Assembly (NCBI RefSeq): GCF_002109495.1
Contig: NZ_LVJN01000004.1
Coordinates: 1-64,000 of the forward strand
DNA from: Magnetofaba australis IT-1
GTDB lineage: Bacteria > Pseudomonadota > Magnetococcia > Magnetococcales > Magnetococcaceae
Direction of reading: 5' to 3'
Length of the DNA: 64,000 nt
Below the pieces are notes generated by a model. That model was not told the origin of the DNA, searched no databases, and was given only the letters and a program-made list of their open reading frames with translations. Shown here one piece after another: positions 33,546-41,425 of the stretch. The stretch's first letter is position 1, and each line of letters opens with the position of its first letter. A program made the translations under genes and the position numbers.

Positions 33546-35819
33546 TTATTGAATCTTCGCAAACATTCGTTGGCCGTTACGATCAACTTCCAATAGCGCC
33601 CACTGCCGTTTGGCCGCATTTTTAATGGCTTTATCCATGGTTTGGCCATTGGGTGTTGGCACGCCATTAATCGCTACCACAACATCATTCAGGCGGATCC
33701 CCGCCTGGGCGCCGGGCGAGCCAGGGGTCACTTCCTGCACCACGCCGCCCTGTTTATTTTGCAGCCCTGGCGTGCGCATCGCCATGGTGGGCGTTATGGG
33801 GATAATCTCCAACCCCTTCCACTCAAACTCCGTCTTGGCGGGCGTCGGTCGGGGATTGGTAAGCATATTCCCTGCCATGTTGGGCGCCGTGGCGGGATTC
33901 ATACCGGTTGCAGGAGGATTGGCGGGAGCGAGCATGGGGGCGGTCTGCGCCGTCTGCGCGCCGCCATCTGGCGCCCATGGGGCCGAGCCGCCTGGAGGCG
34001 GCATCACCATCGCCACAGGTTGCGCCATGGGGGCCTGCATCGGCGGGGACGCGTTAGCCGTGGGTTGTGGCGTATTGGCTGTGGGAATCGATAGCTCCAG
34101 CGAACGGCGCTTGCCGTCGTTAATCACAGAGAGACGTAAAGAGTCGCCGGGTTTCAAGCGGTTGATCATGGAAGAGAGGGCGTCGCGTGATTTGATCCAG
34201 CGCCCGTCGGCTTTGTAGATCTGGTCCCCTTTCATCAATCCGGCGGCCGCGCCTGGTCCGTTGGCGACGACATCGGTGACGATTAATCCCATGGGGTAAG
34301 GGGAGTTTAAATCGTTGGCTTTGTTGGTTGTGAGCTTCTGCACGGTAATGAGTAGCCCTTTTAGACCTTTTTCCGGGTTGATCTGAGCGGGGGCGGCGAC
34401 CTGTTGTTGGGCCACAGGAGACGCCGCTGCGCCACCAAAGCTATAAGCGCCGTTAGGGTCAAACATGAAACGGGAGTCGGCGTGACGTCGACGTCCCTGC
34501 CCCGGCCCGCCAAACTGCGCGCCAGGACCACCCCCCTGCCCCGGAGTAAACGCGACGGGGTTGGCCCCGCCCTGCCCCGCTGCGGCTCCAGCTGGCAGAA
34601 TTTGATGGCAATTTTCACACGGCCCCCGGTCGCCATGGGGCATCACAGCGTCAATGGGGATCGGCGGCGGCGGGCGGGCGGCGACCGGCGCAGCAGCCGC
34701 GCCGCCGCCGCCGAGAATCTGATGACAGTTTTCACACGGCCCCCGGTCGCCATGGGGCATGGGCATATCCATGGTGATGGGCGGCGCAGTCTGGCCGCCG
34801 CGCGCGGCGACAGGAACCATCTGCGGCGGCGGCGGCGCGATGATCGGCAGTTGAATCAACTCCTCTAAGAAATCGCGCGCCACTTTGGAGGGCACGGCAA
34901 AGCCGACCCCGGCGAATGCGCTGGTGGTGGTATAGATGGCGGTGTTCACGCCCACCACATAGCCGTCCAGAGCCACCAGGGGACCGCCGGAGTTGCCGCG
35001 GTTGATAGCCGCATCCGTCTGGATTAAACCACGATGCACCACCCCGCCGATATTGACCGCCTTGCGTTTCCCGGAGATGATGCCCTGGCTGACGGTTTGG
35101 TCCAAACCAAACGGACTGCCGATGGCGATGACCGGATCGCCGATATTGAGTTCGATGTTGCTGGCCAGCGGGGCCGGTTTAAGCGGCTGTTCAGGCTCTA
35201 CCTTGATCAGCGCCAAGTCGCGGCGAGAATCCAACTGGATAATCTCGGCGGGCAAACGTTTATTGCCGCCATTCTCCCGGAAGATGGTCACAAAAACCTG
35301 ACGCGCCTTCTCAAGCACATGATAGTTGGTCAGGATATAGCCATCTTCTGTGACGATGATCCCGGAGCCAATGCTCTCGGTGGCGATGCCCGTGAACGGG
35401 TTGGCGAACTGCAAGCCGCTTGCCGGTTTGTTCGTGTCGGCTTGGGGTCTTTGGGTGGTGGCGCTGACGTTTACCACGCTGGGCATAACCGATTTCACCA
35501 CTTGGGCGAAATTGGATGGCCCCGTCTGGGCTTTCGGTGGCGGCACGGTCATTTGCGCCACGCCGGGCAGCGCGGCGGGGATCGCGCCAGGTGCGCCGTT
35601 ACCCGCCATGGGAGGCGGCTTGGGCAGCGATTGCGGCGGTCCCATCGGCGCCTGTTGCGCCACGGCGGAATTGGGCGACGCGCTGTTCATCATTGCCACT
35701 TTTTTCTGGTTGCTGACCCACAAATAGCTGGCAATCATCAAGGCAACGCCGCCGACGCCAACAGCATAGAGATATTTGTGGATGCGCCGCCCACACTGTG
35801 GATCATCGGCTGGGGTCAT
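33546..35819 (-). CDS. mamE: MamE, HtrA-type magnetosome protease with two magnetochrome motifs
   Basis: 757 aa. An N-terminal membrane anchor (residues ~18-35) and Pro-rich linker are followed by a Do/HtrA protease with a full triad: H167 (NYHVL), D201 (RRDLALIKVE) and S277 (RGNSGGP). Two near-identical magnetochrome units have CENCH at C362-H366 and C401-H405, each in MPHGDRGPCENCHQIL. A Gly/Gln-rich linker and two PDZ domains follow (VANGPGAAAGLMKGDQI; TPGSPGAQAGIRLNDVVVAINGVP). MamE recruits magnetosome proteins and switches crystal growth by proteolysis. Its start overlaps the mamI stop (ATGA). Confidence 0.95.
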   Translation of the reverse strand: MTPADDPQCGRRIHKYLYAVGVGGVALMIASYLWVSNQKKVAMMNSASPNSAVAQQAPMGPPQSLPKPPPMAGNGAPGAIPAALPGVAQMTVPPPKAQTGPSNFAQVVKSVMPSVVNVSATTQRPQADTNKPASGLQFANPFTGIATESIGSGIIVTEDGYILTNYHVLEKARQVFVTIFRENGGNKRLPAEIIQLDSRRDLALIKVEPEQPLKPAPLASNIELNIGDPVIAIGSPFGLDQTVSQGIISGKRKAVNIGGVVHRGLIQTDAAINRGNSGGPLVALDGYVVGVNTAIYTTTSAFAGVGFAVPSKVARDFLEELIQLPIIAPPPPQMVPVAARGGQTAPPITMDMPMPHGDRGPCENCHQILGGGGAAAAPVAARPPPPIPIDAVMPHGDRGPCENCHQILPAGAAAGQGGANPVAFTPGQGGGPGAQFGGPGQGRRRHADSRFMFDPNGAYSFGGAAASPVAQQQVAAPAQINPEKGLKGLLITVQKLTTNKANDLNSPYPMGLIVTDVVANGPGAAAGLMKGDQIYKADGRWIKSRDALSSMINRLKPGDSLRLSVINDGKRRSLELSIPTANTPQPTANASPPMQAPMAQPVAMVMPPPGGSAPWAPDGGAQTAQTAPMLAPANPPATGMNPATAPNMAGNMLTNPRPTPAKTEFEWKGLEIIPITPTMAMRTPGLQNKQGGVVQEVTPGSPGAQAGIRLNDVVVAINGVPTPNGQTMDKAIKNAAKRQWALLEVDRNGQRMFAKIQ

Positions 35820-36058
35820 TCGACATCACCCGCCTTGGACGAAGCGTCTTCACGCAGCCCGATATCCGCATCCATCGACTCCGGCGCCGCTTCATGGGCG
35901 CGCAGGCGCGTAACGCCCGCGCCCAAGGCGACGAATCCCAGACCAATTAAAAACAGCGGGGTTAGTCCACGCAACAACTCCACCACGGACCACCACCAAA
36001 CCGACAATCCCCACAAGCCCAGGGAGATGGCGATCAAACCAAAAATAATGCTAGGCAT
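35816..36058 (-). CDS. mamI: MamI, small magnetosome membrane protein
   Basis: 80 aa with two membrane helices (IIFGLIAISLGLWGLSVWWW and LFLIGLGFVALGAGVTRLRA) joined by the short SVVELLRGLTP turn. MamI is needed for vesicle formation and for starting mineral growth. The same two-helix unit is found, clearly recognisable, at the N-terminus of the YeiH-like protein at 45892. It overlaps mamE by 4 bases. The 122 bases before it hold no gene. Confidence 0.92.
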   Translation of the reverse strand: MPSIIFGLIAISLGLWGLSVWWWSVVELLRGLTPLFLIGLGFVALGAGVTRLRAHEAAPESMDADIGLREDASSKAGDVE

Positions 36059-36180
36059 GGCGCGCTACTCTCACTTCCTACGGAAAAAAGCGCTTTTAGA
36101 CGGCGCGTTCATAAATTGCGTACGTTATCAGATCACCTAAAAAGTTTCCAGCAGGGAATTGACCCCGTTGCGTGGAAGAA

Positions 36181-37464
36181 TCACCACTCCAATGCATCAT
36201 CCGACTCGTGTTGACGCTCTCTTCGCGACTTAGGCAAAAGGGTCAGACCATAGCCCATGATCAGGATGTTGGCCACGCCAGTAAACAGCAGCGGCGCCGT
36301 CGGACTCACCCAATCGAACAACAGCCCGCCTACTTGCAAAAAGAAGATCACGCCGATACAGCCGGCCGTATTAAACGCCCCCATCACCGAGCCGCGGATC
36401 TCCTCTTCGGCATGGTCCAGAGCCAGAATCTGCGGCGCCAACAGACACCCCGCCTGCCCCAGCCCCACCAGCGTGGCCGGCAGCAGCGACCACCAGGTCA
36501 TGGGGTTGATGATAAAACCGAAGCCAATGAAACCCAGGCCGCTTAGAAACAATCCAAGAAGAACCGACTCCACACGTCCCTTAGTCTCAATCAACCATCC
36601 CCAAACTGGAATGCTCAACAGCACCACCACCCCAATGTAGCCGATCACAAACCCCGCCTTGGCCGCCGCCATGTTGTGGTCCACATTGGTCAGTAGATCG
36701 CCAAAATAGATAAACCAGGTCATTAGAAACAGACCGATGATCACCATGTCATTGCGTGACGAAAACGCCGCCAGAAAACTTAAACGCAGCTCGGGTTTGC
36801 GTTTTACCGTATCGAGCACGCGACGCAACGGGAATTTGCGCGCTTCCAGTCGGCTGGCGGTTTCAACAAGAAAGTTGCGCGTCAGCCAAGCGCCAATCAA
36901 AGCGATGAACGCAGGCAGCAGCATCACGACTTTAATCCCGGCATACTCAGGCAACTGCATCAGGATGGCGTAGACCAAAGTGGCGCCAAAAGCCATCATG
37001 AAACCCACTTTCGCCAACAACTTGGGGCGTTCTTCAACGCTGGTGTAGTCGCCGGTAAGAGTGGAAATCTGTGGCCAAACCGCCGTAGTGCCCAAAGACA
37101 TCAACGTGCGCGCAACATAATAGAGGAGCAGCGCATCCAACCCGAACCATAGGGCGAGATCGCCCACAAATGGGGTCAGCAGCGCAGTCGCCCCAGCGAC
37201 GATGAACCCATACATCATGATGGGAATACGACCATATCGATCGGACAGATAGCCCAGATAACCAACCAGAATCAGATCCATCACCTCGGTGATGACCTGA
37301 ATATTGGCGTTGACAAAACCGGCGTTCTCCCGCTCCAGGTCCAGCACCATACGCAAGAATAGCGGTTGCGTGGCCAGCACCAGCGTCATGAAAATCATCG
37401 ATAGCGCAACCACCAAGTAGAGTGTGTTGCGATGCCGGTCCTGAACAAGTGGGCGGTTGCTCAT
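36181..37464 (-). CDS. mamH: MamH, MFS transporter of the magnetosome membrane
   Basis: 427 aa, matching the usual length when the ATG at 37464 is used; the frame's TTG at 37509 is less likely. It has twelve hydrophobic segments with MFS signatures such as LSDRYGRIPIMMYG between TM2 and TM3. MamH is thought to import iron. The MFS half of MamZ in this window is clearly related (QPLFLRMVL versus QPLFLDDVL). First gene of the mamH-mamB operon, with a possible Fur site about 195 bases upstream. Confidence 0.93.
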   Translation of the reverse strand: MSNRPLVQDRHRNTLYLVVALSMIFMTLVLATQPLFLRMVLDLERENAGFVNANIQVITEVMDLILVGYLGYLSDRYGRIPIMMYGFIVAGATALLTPFVGDLALWFGLDALLLYYVARTLMSLGTTAVWPQISTLTGDYTSVEERPKLLAKVGFMMAFGATLVYAILMQLPEYAGIKVVMLLPAFIALIGAWLTRNFLVETASRLEARKFPLRRVLDTVKRKPELRLSFLAAFSSRNDMVIIGLFLMTWFIYFGDLLTNVDHNMAAAKAGFVIGYIGVVVLLSIPVWGWLIETKGRVESVLLGLFLSGLGFIGFGFIINPMTWWSLLPATLVGLGQAGCLLAPQILALDHAEEEIRGSVMGAFNTAGCIGVIFFLQVGGLLFDWVSPTAPLLFTGVANILIMGYGLTLLPKSRRERQHESDDALEW

Positions 37465-37658
37465 CAGATTTTGGGGCGTTCCTCGTTGGCGGCGTGATGC
37501 GGACGTCAAAGGCGTTCATGCACAAAGGGTACAGCAGACGCTGGCGGATTTGCCGTGCGCCTTGTTTGCCAAACCCGCTGATGATAGAAAAATCCGGCTT
37601 GCAGCGCAACATAAAGCGCAAGCGGCGGCTGTGCGCTTAAACCCACCCGTGATACAAC

Positions 37659-37673
37659 TGATAATCGTTATTA
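37659..37673. promoter_or_regulatory. Fur-box-like palindrome in mamH/mms region
   Basis: TGATAATCGTTATTA fits the 7-1-7 Fur pattern (TGATAAT-N-ATTATCA) with two mismatches in the right half. Its place between divergent iron-biomineralisation genes fits iron control. It is about 195 bases from mamH and 240 from the mms gene. Confidence 0.5.
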
Positions 37674-37719
37674 TTTATTGAATTCACAGCGCTTTTTTTG
37701 CAGATTCATATAAATTCAC

Positions 37720-37748
37720 TTCACGAACTGTGCAATTATCTATATATT
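37720..37748 (+). promoter_or_regulatory. Sigma-70-type promoter for the mms-type gene
   Basis: TTCACG, then a 17-base spacer, then TATATT. The -10 matches 5 of 6 and the -35 4 of 6, with ideal spacing, in the most AT-rich stretch of the region. The implied leader to 37912 is about 160 bases. Confidence 0.5.
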
Positions 37749-37911
37749 ATTTTGCGTTGGGCAGATCTGTTTGCAGTTTGACACGTCTATTGGCTGGTTA
37801 CGCTCGCTTTTTTTTGCTCCCGGATCATTTTGCGCGCGAGCTCCGTGCCAGCGCTCAGCAAACGCTTAACTGTTTACTCCTATTATCAGGTTTGGAAAGA
37901 GGAGCGCCAGA

Positions 37912-38517
37912 ATGCCGTTACCGCCCCCCCCCGCATCTCCGCAACCGACCGCCGCCAAAGGCGGGCAGAACGCCGCGGCTGCGCAAAAACCTCTGCCGAA
38001 TGAATTAGAAGGCGCCGCCGCAAAGAAAGCGCTGGCCGCTATGACCTGCCCAGTCGCTACCAAAGGCGGCGCGGTGAAAGCCGGTGCAAAGGGCGCCACG
38101 GCGCCCTGCCCTAACGCCGATCCGGCGATGATGAAAGCGTTGCAAAATGGCGAGTGGGAAGCCCCTGAAGGCGCCCCCAAAGCAAAAGCCGCCGCCAAGG
38201 GCAAAGCGGCGGTGGCGGCGCCTGGCGCCCCAAAAGCGGCGGGCGCCAAGGCTAACGCCGCCGCTCAACCGGTGGCGATGACCCAGCCAGCCATCGATCC
38301 GGCGCCTGCGGCCAAAGCAACCGTTAACGGCGCCAAGGCCAGCGCCGCCGCCGGCACCATCTGGACCGGTTCGGGAACCAGCCTGGGTTTGGGGCTGGGG
38401 CTAGGCGCCTGGGGTCCGGTTCTGCTGCTTGGCGCCGCCGCCGCCTTGGGAGCGGGCGCTTACTACTACTTAAAACGTAATAAAGCCGATAATGCGCTGG
38501 AAGAGGCGGTGAGTTGA
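37912..38517 (+). CDS. MamD/Mms6-type magnetosome crystal protein, 201 aa
   Basis: An Ala/Lys/Pro-rich N-terminus of ~140 residues leads to the family signature GTIWTGSGTSLGLGLGLGAW, followed by GP and a hydrophobic helix (VLLLGAAAALGAGAYYYL). It ends in a short charged tail (KRNKADNALEEAVS). The Leu-Gly repeat plus helix is the hallmark of Mms6, MamD and MamG, which sit tightly on magnetite and shape crystals. The acidic tail resembles the iron-binding end of Mms6. AGGAG sits 8 bases before the ATG. It is followed at once by an MmsF-like gene. Confidence 0.82.
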   Translation: MPLPPPPASPQPTAAKGGQNAAAAQKPLPNELEGAAAKKALAAMTCPVATKGGAVKAGAKGATAPCPNADPAMMKALQNGEWEAPEGAPKAKAAAKGKAAVAAPGAPKAAGAKANAAAQPVAMTQPAIDPAPAAKATVNGAKASAAAGTIWTGSGTSLGLGLGLGAWGPVLLLGAAAALGAGAYYYLKRNKADNALEEAVS

Positions 38518-38518
38518 G

Positions 38519-38875
38519 ATGCTGAATTGGGGGGCTCGTATGAAACAGGCGAATCAAAACCGCTTTGTGACAACCAAGCGCGGCATGCGTAGCCGCACCA
38601 TGGCGCTGTTTTCCTACCTGGGGATTCTCTGCCTGGTGCCGATGCTGTTCAACCGGGACGACGCTTATGTCCAGTTCCACGCCCGTCAGGGCGTTGTGTT
38701 ATGGACTTGGGGCGTGCTTTCGATTCTGGCGCTGCATGTGCCGATCGCGGGCCCCTTCTTTTTCAGTTTTTCGGCCATGGTGATTGCGCTGCTCTCGCTG
38801 GTGGGCATCTGCTCTGTTCTGCTCGCTCGCGCTTGGCGCATTCCTGGCGTGAGCATCGTTGCCGGACTTCTCTGA
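38519..38875 (+). CDS. mmsF: MmsF/MamF-like magnetosome membrane protein, copy 2
   Basis: 118 aa with three hydrophobic helices and the YVQFHARQGVVLWTW signature after FSYLGILCLVPML; it ends RAWRIPGVSI. It begins 1 base after the stop of the mms-type gene, so the two form an operon ended by the strong hairpin at 38904-38940. An internal ATG at 38540 is an alternative start. In Magnetospirillum, MmsF is a key regulator of crystal size. Whether this copy or that at 43380 is the MmsF orthologue cannot be told here. Confidence 0.85.
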   Translation: MLNWGARMKQANQNRFVTTKRGMRSRTMALFSYLGILCLVPMLFNRDDAYVQFHARQGVVLWTWGVLSILALHVPIAGPFFFSFSAMVIALLSLVGICSVLLARAWRIPGVSIVAGLL

Positions 38876-38903
38876 AGCGCAACAAACGCTGCACTGACTA
38901 ATG

Positions 38904-38940
38904 AAAAGAGCCCGTTGGATCTGCCAACGGGCTCTTTTTT
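38904..38940 (+). terminator. Intrinsic terminator after the MmsF-like gene
   Basis: Stem AAAAGAGCCCGTTGG and its full complement (15 bp, 5-base loop) followed by a T-run. The A-run on the other side means it could also act on minus-strand transcripts from 39043. Confidence 0.88.
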
Positions 38941-39042
38941 AATCTCTGAAGGTTCAATTCCCCGCAGCTTGCAAGCAGGGTGATTGATTCTTGACGTCAA
39001 ATGGGGGTTTCTAAATACTGAACCTGCGCGTCGTGGTGCCTG

Positions 39043-39312
39043 TCACTCGCTTTTGGGGGCGCTTTCGGCCGCCTTAACCGCCATTTTAAGAAACCACGCC
39101 GTCGCCAGAACCACTCCCGCCAACCCCAAGGCGGGTCCCAGGACATTGAGACCCAGTGCCGTGGATTTGACCGAAGCGGTCATGCCCGGCAGGGAGAGCG
39201 GCGAGATTTTGGTGATCGAGACCCCTTTGGCGGCCATCACCTTGATCTCGCCAGGGCCAGCGACTTTCAACGCTTCGTTAGTAGCCAGCGTGGTTTTCAA
39301 AGTTGTGACCAT
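39043..39312 (-). CDS. Small magnetosome-type membrane protein, 89 aa
   Basis: An N-terminal segment with LKVAGPGEIKVMAAKG resembles the start of the small Mms proteins at 52648 (LTLVGPGNVEFTAAPP) and 57084 (GNLEFTAAPP). It is followed by one hydrophobic helix (LGLNVLGPALGLAGVVLATAWF) and a short charged tail. The helix has a reduced Leu-Gly pattern. It may be a MamG/Mms-type protein, but it lacks the full LGLGLGLG motif. I chose ATG 39312; an ATG at 39321 lacks room for a ribosome site. Confidence 0.6.
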   Translation of the reverse strand: MVTTLKTTLATNEALKVAGPGEIKVMAAKGVSITKISPLSLPGMTASVKSTALGLNVLGPALGLAGVVLATAWFLKMAVKAAESAPKSE

Positions 39313-39629
39313 AATAAACATTTCCCATCGAGAAAAAAGGCGACGCCTCAGATAAATGACGCGCGGTAACTGAATGTAGCTTGATGGCGCAAACTAGTGA
39401 AGCCTTTATTCTAAAAAAAAAAACTGCTTATGCAGGCTCCGGCAGCACACCAGATGGGGCTCGTAAAGTTTTGAAAATCAAGATTTGATCTAAAGTGCGC
39501 GCACATCAAAGTGCGCGCACATCCTCTTAACCATCTCACTACAGACATGACAATACCCCTTTCAGAGTATAGAATCGAGGGTATGTCTGACTACCTGCTA
39601 TTCCCGCCCCCCACTAACACACACAGTTT
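39313..39629. other. Intergenic region with poly-A tract and tandem repeat
   Basis: 317 bases between divergent genes. It holds an uninterrupted run of 11 A near 39413-39423, a tandem 16-base duplication at 39492-39523, and AT-rich sequence before the AGCS transporter gene. No coding frame stands out. Promoters for both flanking genes are expected here but were not resolved. Confidence 0.5.
39492..39523. repeat. Perfect tandem 16-bp repeat with GTGCGCGCAC palindromes
   Basis: AAAGTGCGCGCACATC occurs twice head to tail. Each unit contains the palindrome GTGCGCGCAC (39495-39504 and 39511-39520), spaced 16 bases apart. This could be a pair of operator half-sites or a replication slip. Confidence 0.7.
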
Positions 39630-41000
39630 ATGAGCACCATTGCCGATTGGATCTGGACGCCTTTCCTGAGTTTGATCTATCTGGAGTTGGGCGTGCTGTT
39701 TCTGCTAGTCACCGGCGGCGTTGTGTTGCGCCGAGCCGTGCCCATCTTCCTCGTCCAGATTCGGCAGCTCGGCAACCAGCGTACGGATGGAGGGCATATC
39801 GGGCATACCCATGGCTTTTTTGCCGGTCTGGCCACCAGCATCGGCGTAGGCAACATGGCGGGCGTCGGCACGGCGATCCATCTGGGCGGCCCTGGCGCGC
39901 TGTTCTGGATGTGGGTTTCTGCGCTGCTGGGCATGAGCTTTCGCATGTGCTCCACCTACATGGCGTTACGCTACCAACCGTCGGACGACAAAGACCCCGT
40001 TTTCGGCACGCCAATGGTCTATCTGCAACGCTTTTTTAGCGGACGCTGGGCCTTTATCGCCCCACTGTTTGCCGGGGTGATCATCGCCAAAGGACTGGTG
40101 GCGGCCAACCTGATTCAATCAAACTCTGTGGCGCACGCTATCCAGGAGCATTTGGGCTACTCCAGCGGCATCGTCGCACTGGCGTTATCGGCGCTGGTGG
40201 CGCTGGTGGTGATCAGCGGCCTGAACAGCATTTTGAACGTCAGTATGGCGCTGGCGCCATGGATGGCGGGTGGCTATCTGGCGCTCGCGCTGTGGGTTCT
40301 GGGCAGCCACCCAGCCCGTACCCTGGCTAGCTTTCATGCGGTGATCGAACACGCCTTCACGCCCTATACACTGGCTGGCGGCATCGCCGGATACTCCGTC
40401 ATGCAGGCGGTTCAGTTCGGCATTGCGCGTGGCATCTTCTCCCATGGCTCCGGTATTGGATTGGCGCCGTTTCTCCATGCCGCCAATCGCGACCACCCTG
40501 TGGTCGGCGCCATGATGGCGGGCATGATCCCTCTGGTGGACACCATTTTAGTCTGTACGGCCACTGGTTTAGTGATCCTCTCCTCCGGCCTGTGGCATGA
40601 ACAGACCGGCGCCTATTTGACTGTTTCAGCGTTTCAGATGGCCAGCGGCGACGGCGCGCGCCTGGCGGTCACGCTCTGCTTGGTGGTGTTCGCATTCACC
40701 ACCATTATCAACTGGTCCTACTTTTCTGAACGCTGTTTTCTCTTTCTGGGAGGACGCAATCGCGTTGCCTATCGCTGGTTTTTCGTCATGGTCACCTTTT
40801 GCGGTCCATTTCTGCCGGTGGCGACAATCTGGTCAGTGGGGGACCTGCTCATTGCGGCCCTGATCATTATCCACCTGCTGCCGCTTACCTACTTGCTGTT
40901 GCGCTATAATCGCACCCTACGGCACGATCTCAACACGTCCATCGCGAGCACTGAAGGCGGCGGACGTTCACTGCGCAATGATGGAGCCCCCACTTTATGA
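39630..41000 (+). CDS. AGCS-family sodium:amino-acid symporter
   Basis: 456 aa, about ten membrane segments. It has the AGCS signature region FAGLATSIGVGNMAGVGTAI followed by HLGGPGALFWMW, and FSHGSGIGLAPFLHAA later, both typical of sodium:alanine/glycine symporters. It probably imports a small amino acid with sodium. It is not a known magnetosome protein. Its stop overlaps the next ATG (ATGA), so it is coupled to the CZB-domain gene. Confidence 0.85.
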   Translation: MSTIADWIWTPFLSLIYLELGVLFLLVTGGVVLRRAVPIFLVQIRQLGNQRTDGGHIGHTHGFFAGLATSIGVGNMAGVGTAIHLGGPGALFWMWVSALLGMSFRMCSTYMALRYQPSDDKDPVFGTPMVYLQRFFSGRWAFIAPLFAGVIIAKGLVAANLIQSNSVAHAIQEHLGYSSGIVALALSALVALVVISGLNSILNVSMALAPWMAGGYLALALWVLGSHPARTLASFHAVIEHAFTPYTLAGGIAGYSVMQAVQFGIARGIFSHGSGIGLAPFLHAANRDHPVVGAMMAGMIPLVDTILVCTATGLVILSSGLWHEQTGAYLTVSAFQMASGDGARLAVTLCLVVFAFTTIINWSYFSERCFLFLGGRNRVAYRWFFVMVTFCGPFLPVATIWSVGDLLIAALIIIHLLPLTYLLLRYNRTLRHDLNTSIASTEGGGRSLRNDGAPTL

Positions 41001-41419
41001 TTGATCTCTCTGTGGCCCGTATGGTCCATCTGGATTATGAAGCGCGTCTGGAGGAGGCGGTGCGCTCCGGCCGTGTGCCTGTTTTAACCGCCACGCGCAT
41101 CGATGTGTCACATCATGAGTGCGAGTTGGGCCGTTGGCTCAATCGGCACGGCTCCGAACGCTACCGGGAACACTTGGAAATCTTGGCGCTTAACACCTGG
41201 CATAAACGATTCCATATCGAAGCGGAGCGCTCTTTGCGCCTGGTGCGCTCGGGACAAATGCGCGAAGCGGCAGAGAGCCTGCGGGATGTGCGCAGCGCCA
41301 GTAAAGAGGTGATCTACCTGTTGACTCAGCTGGAGTACCATTTGGTGCAACGCAGCCATGGCTTTAAAGATCTTCTGGATAAACCCGTGCGCTTGCTCGG
41401 ACGCTTGATAGGACGCTAG
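40997..41419 (+). CDS. Stand-alone CZB-domain (zinc-binding sensor) protein
   Basis: 140 aa. It shows the chemoreceptor zinc-binding pattern: HHECELGRWL (the HxxC-LG-WL signature), a following His-rich helix (NTWHKRFHIEAER), and a helical tail. CZB domains usually sit on chemoreceptors or diguanylate cyclases and sense zinc or hypochlorite through the Cys-zinc site. Here the domain is alone. It overlaps the AGCS gene by 4 bases and precedes a GTPase gene by 6 bases. Confidence 0.8.
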   Translation: MIDLSVARMVHLDYEARLEEAVRSGRVPVLTATRIDVSHHECELGRWLNRHGSERYREHLEILALNTWHKRFHIEAERSLRLVRSGQMREAAESLRDVRSASKEVIYLLTQLEYHLVQRSHGFKDLLDKPVRLLGRLIGR

Positions 41420-41425
41420 AGCACC

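Larger units (their letters stand above)
37465..37911. other. Divergent intergenic region between mamH and the first mms-type gene
   Basis: 447 bases without a convincing gene. It contains an AT-rich core (about 37650-37750) with a Fur-box-like palindrome and a good plus-strand promoter, listed separately. The mamH promoter should also be here on the minus strand, but I could not pick it out. The bases from 37480 to 37640 show nothing clear. Confidence 0.6.

Noticed and set aside
34600-34770. Near-identical ~50-bp repeats
   Set aside because: They encode the two magnetochrome units of MamE and are explained by domain duplication.
36129-36166. Possible Tn3-type end before mamI (ends AATTGACCCC)
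   Set aside because: Only the last few bases match. The inner end has no CTTAG and there is no transposase nearby.
39413-39423. Run of 11 A as a terminator tail
   Set aside because: No GC-rich hairpin adjoins it on either strand, so it is listed only as part of the intergenic region.
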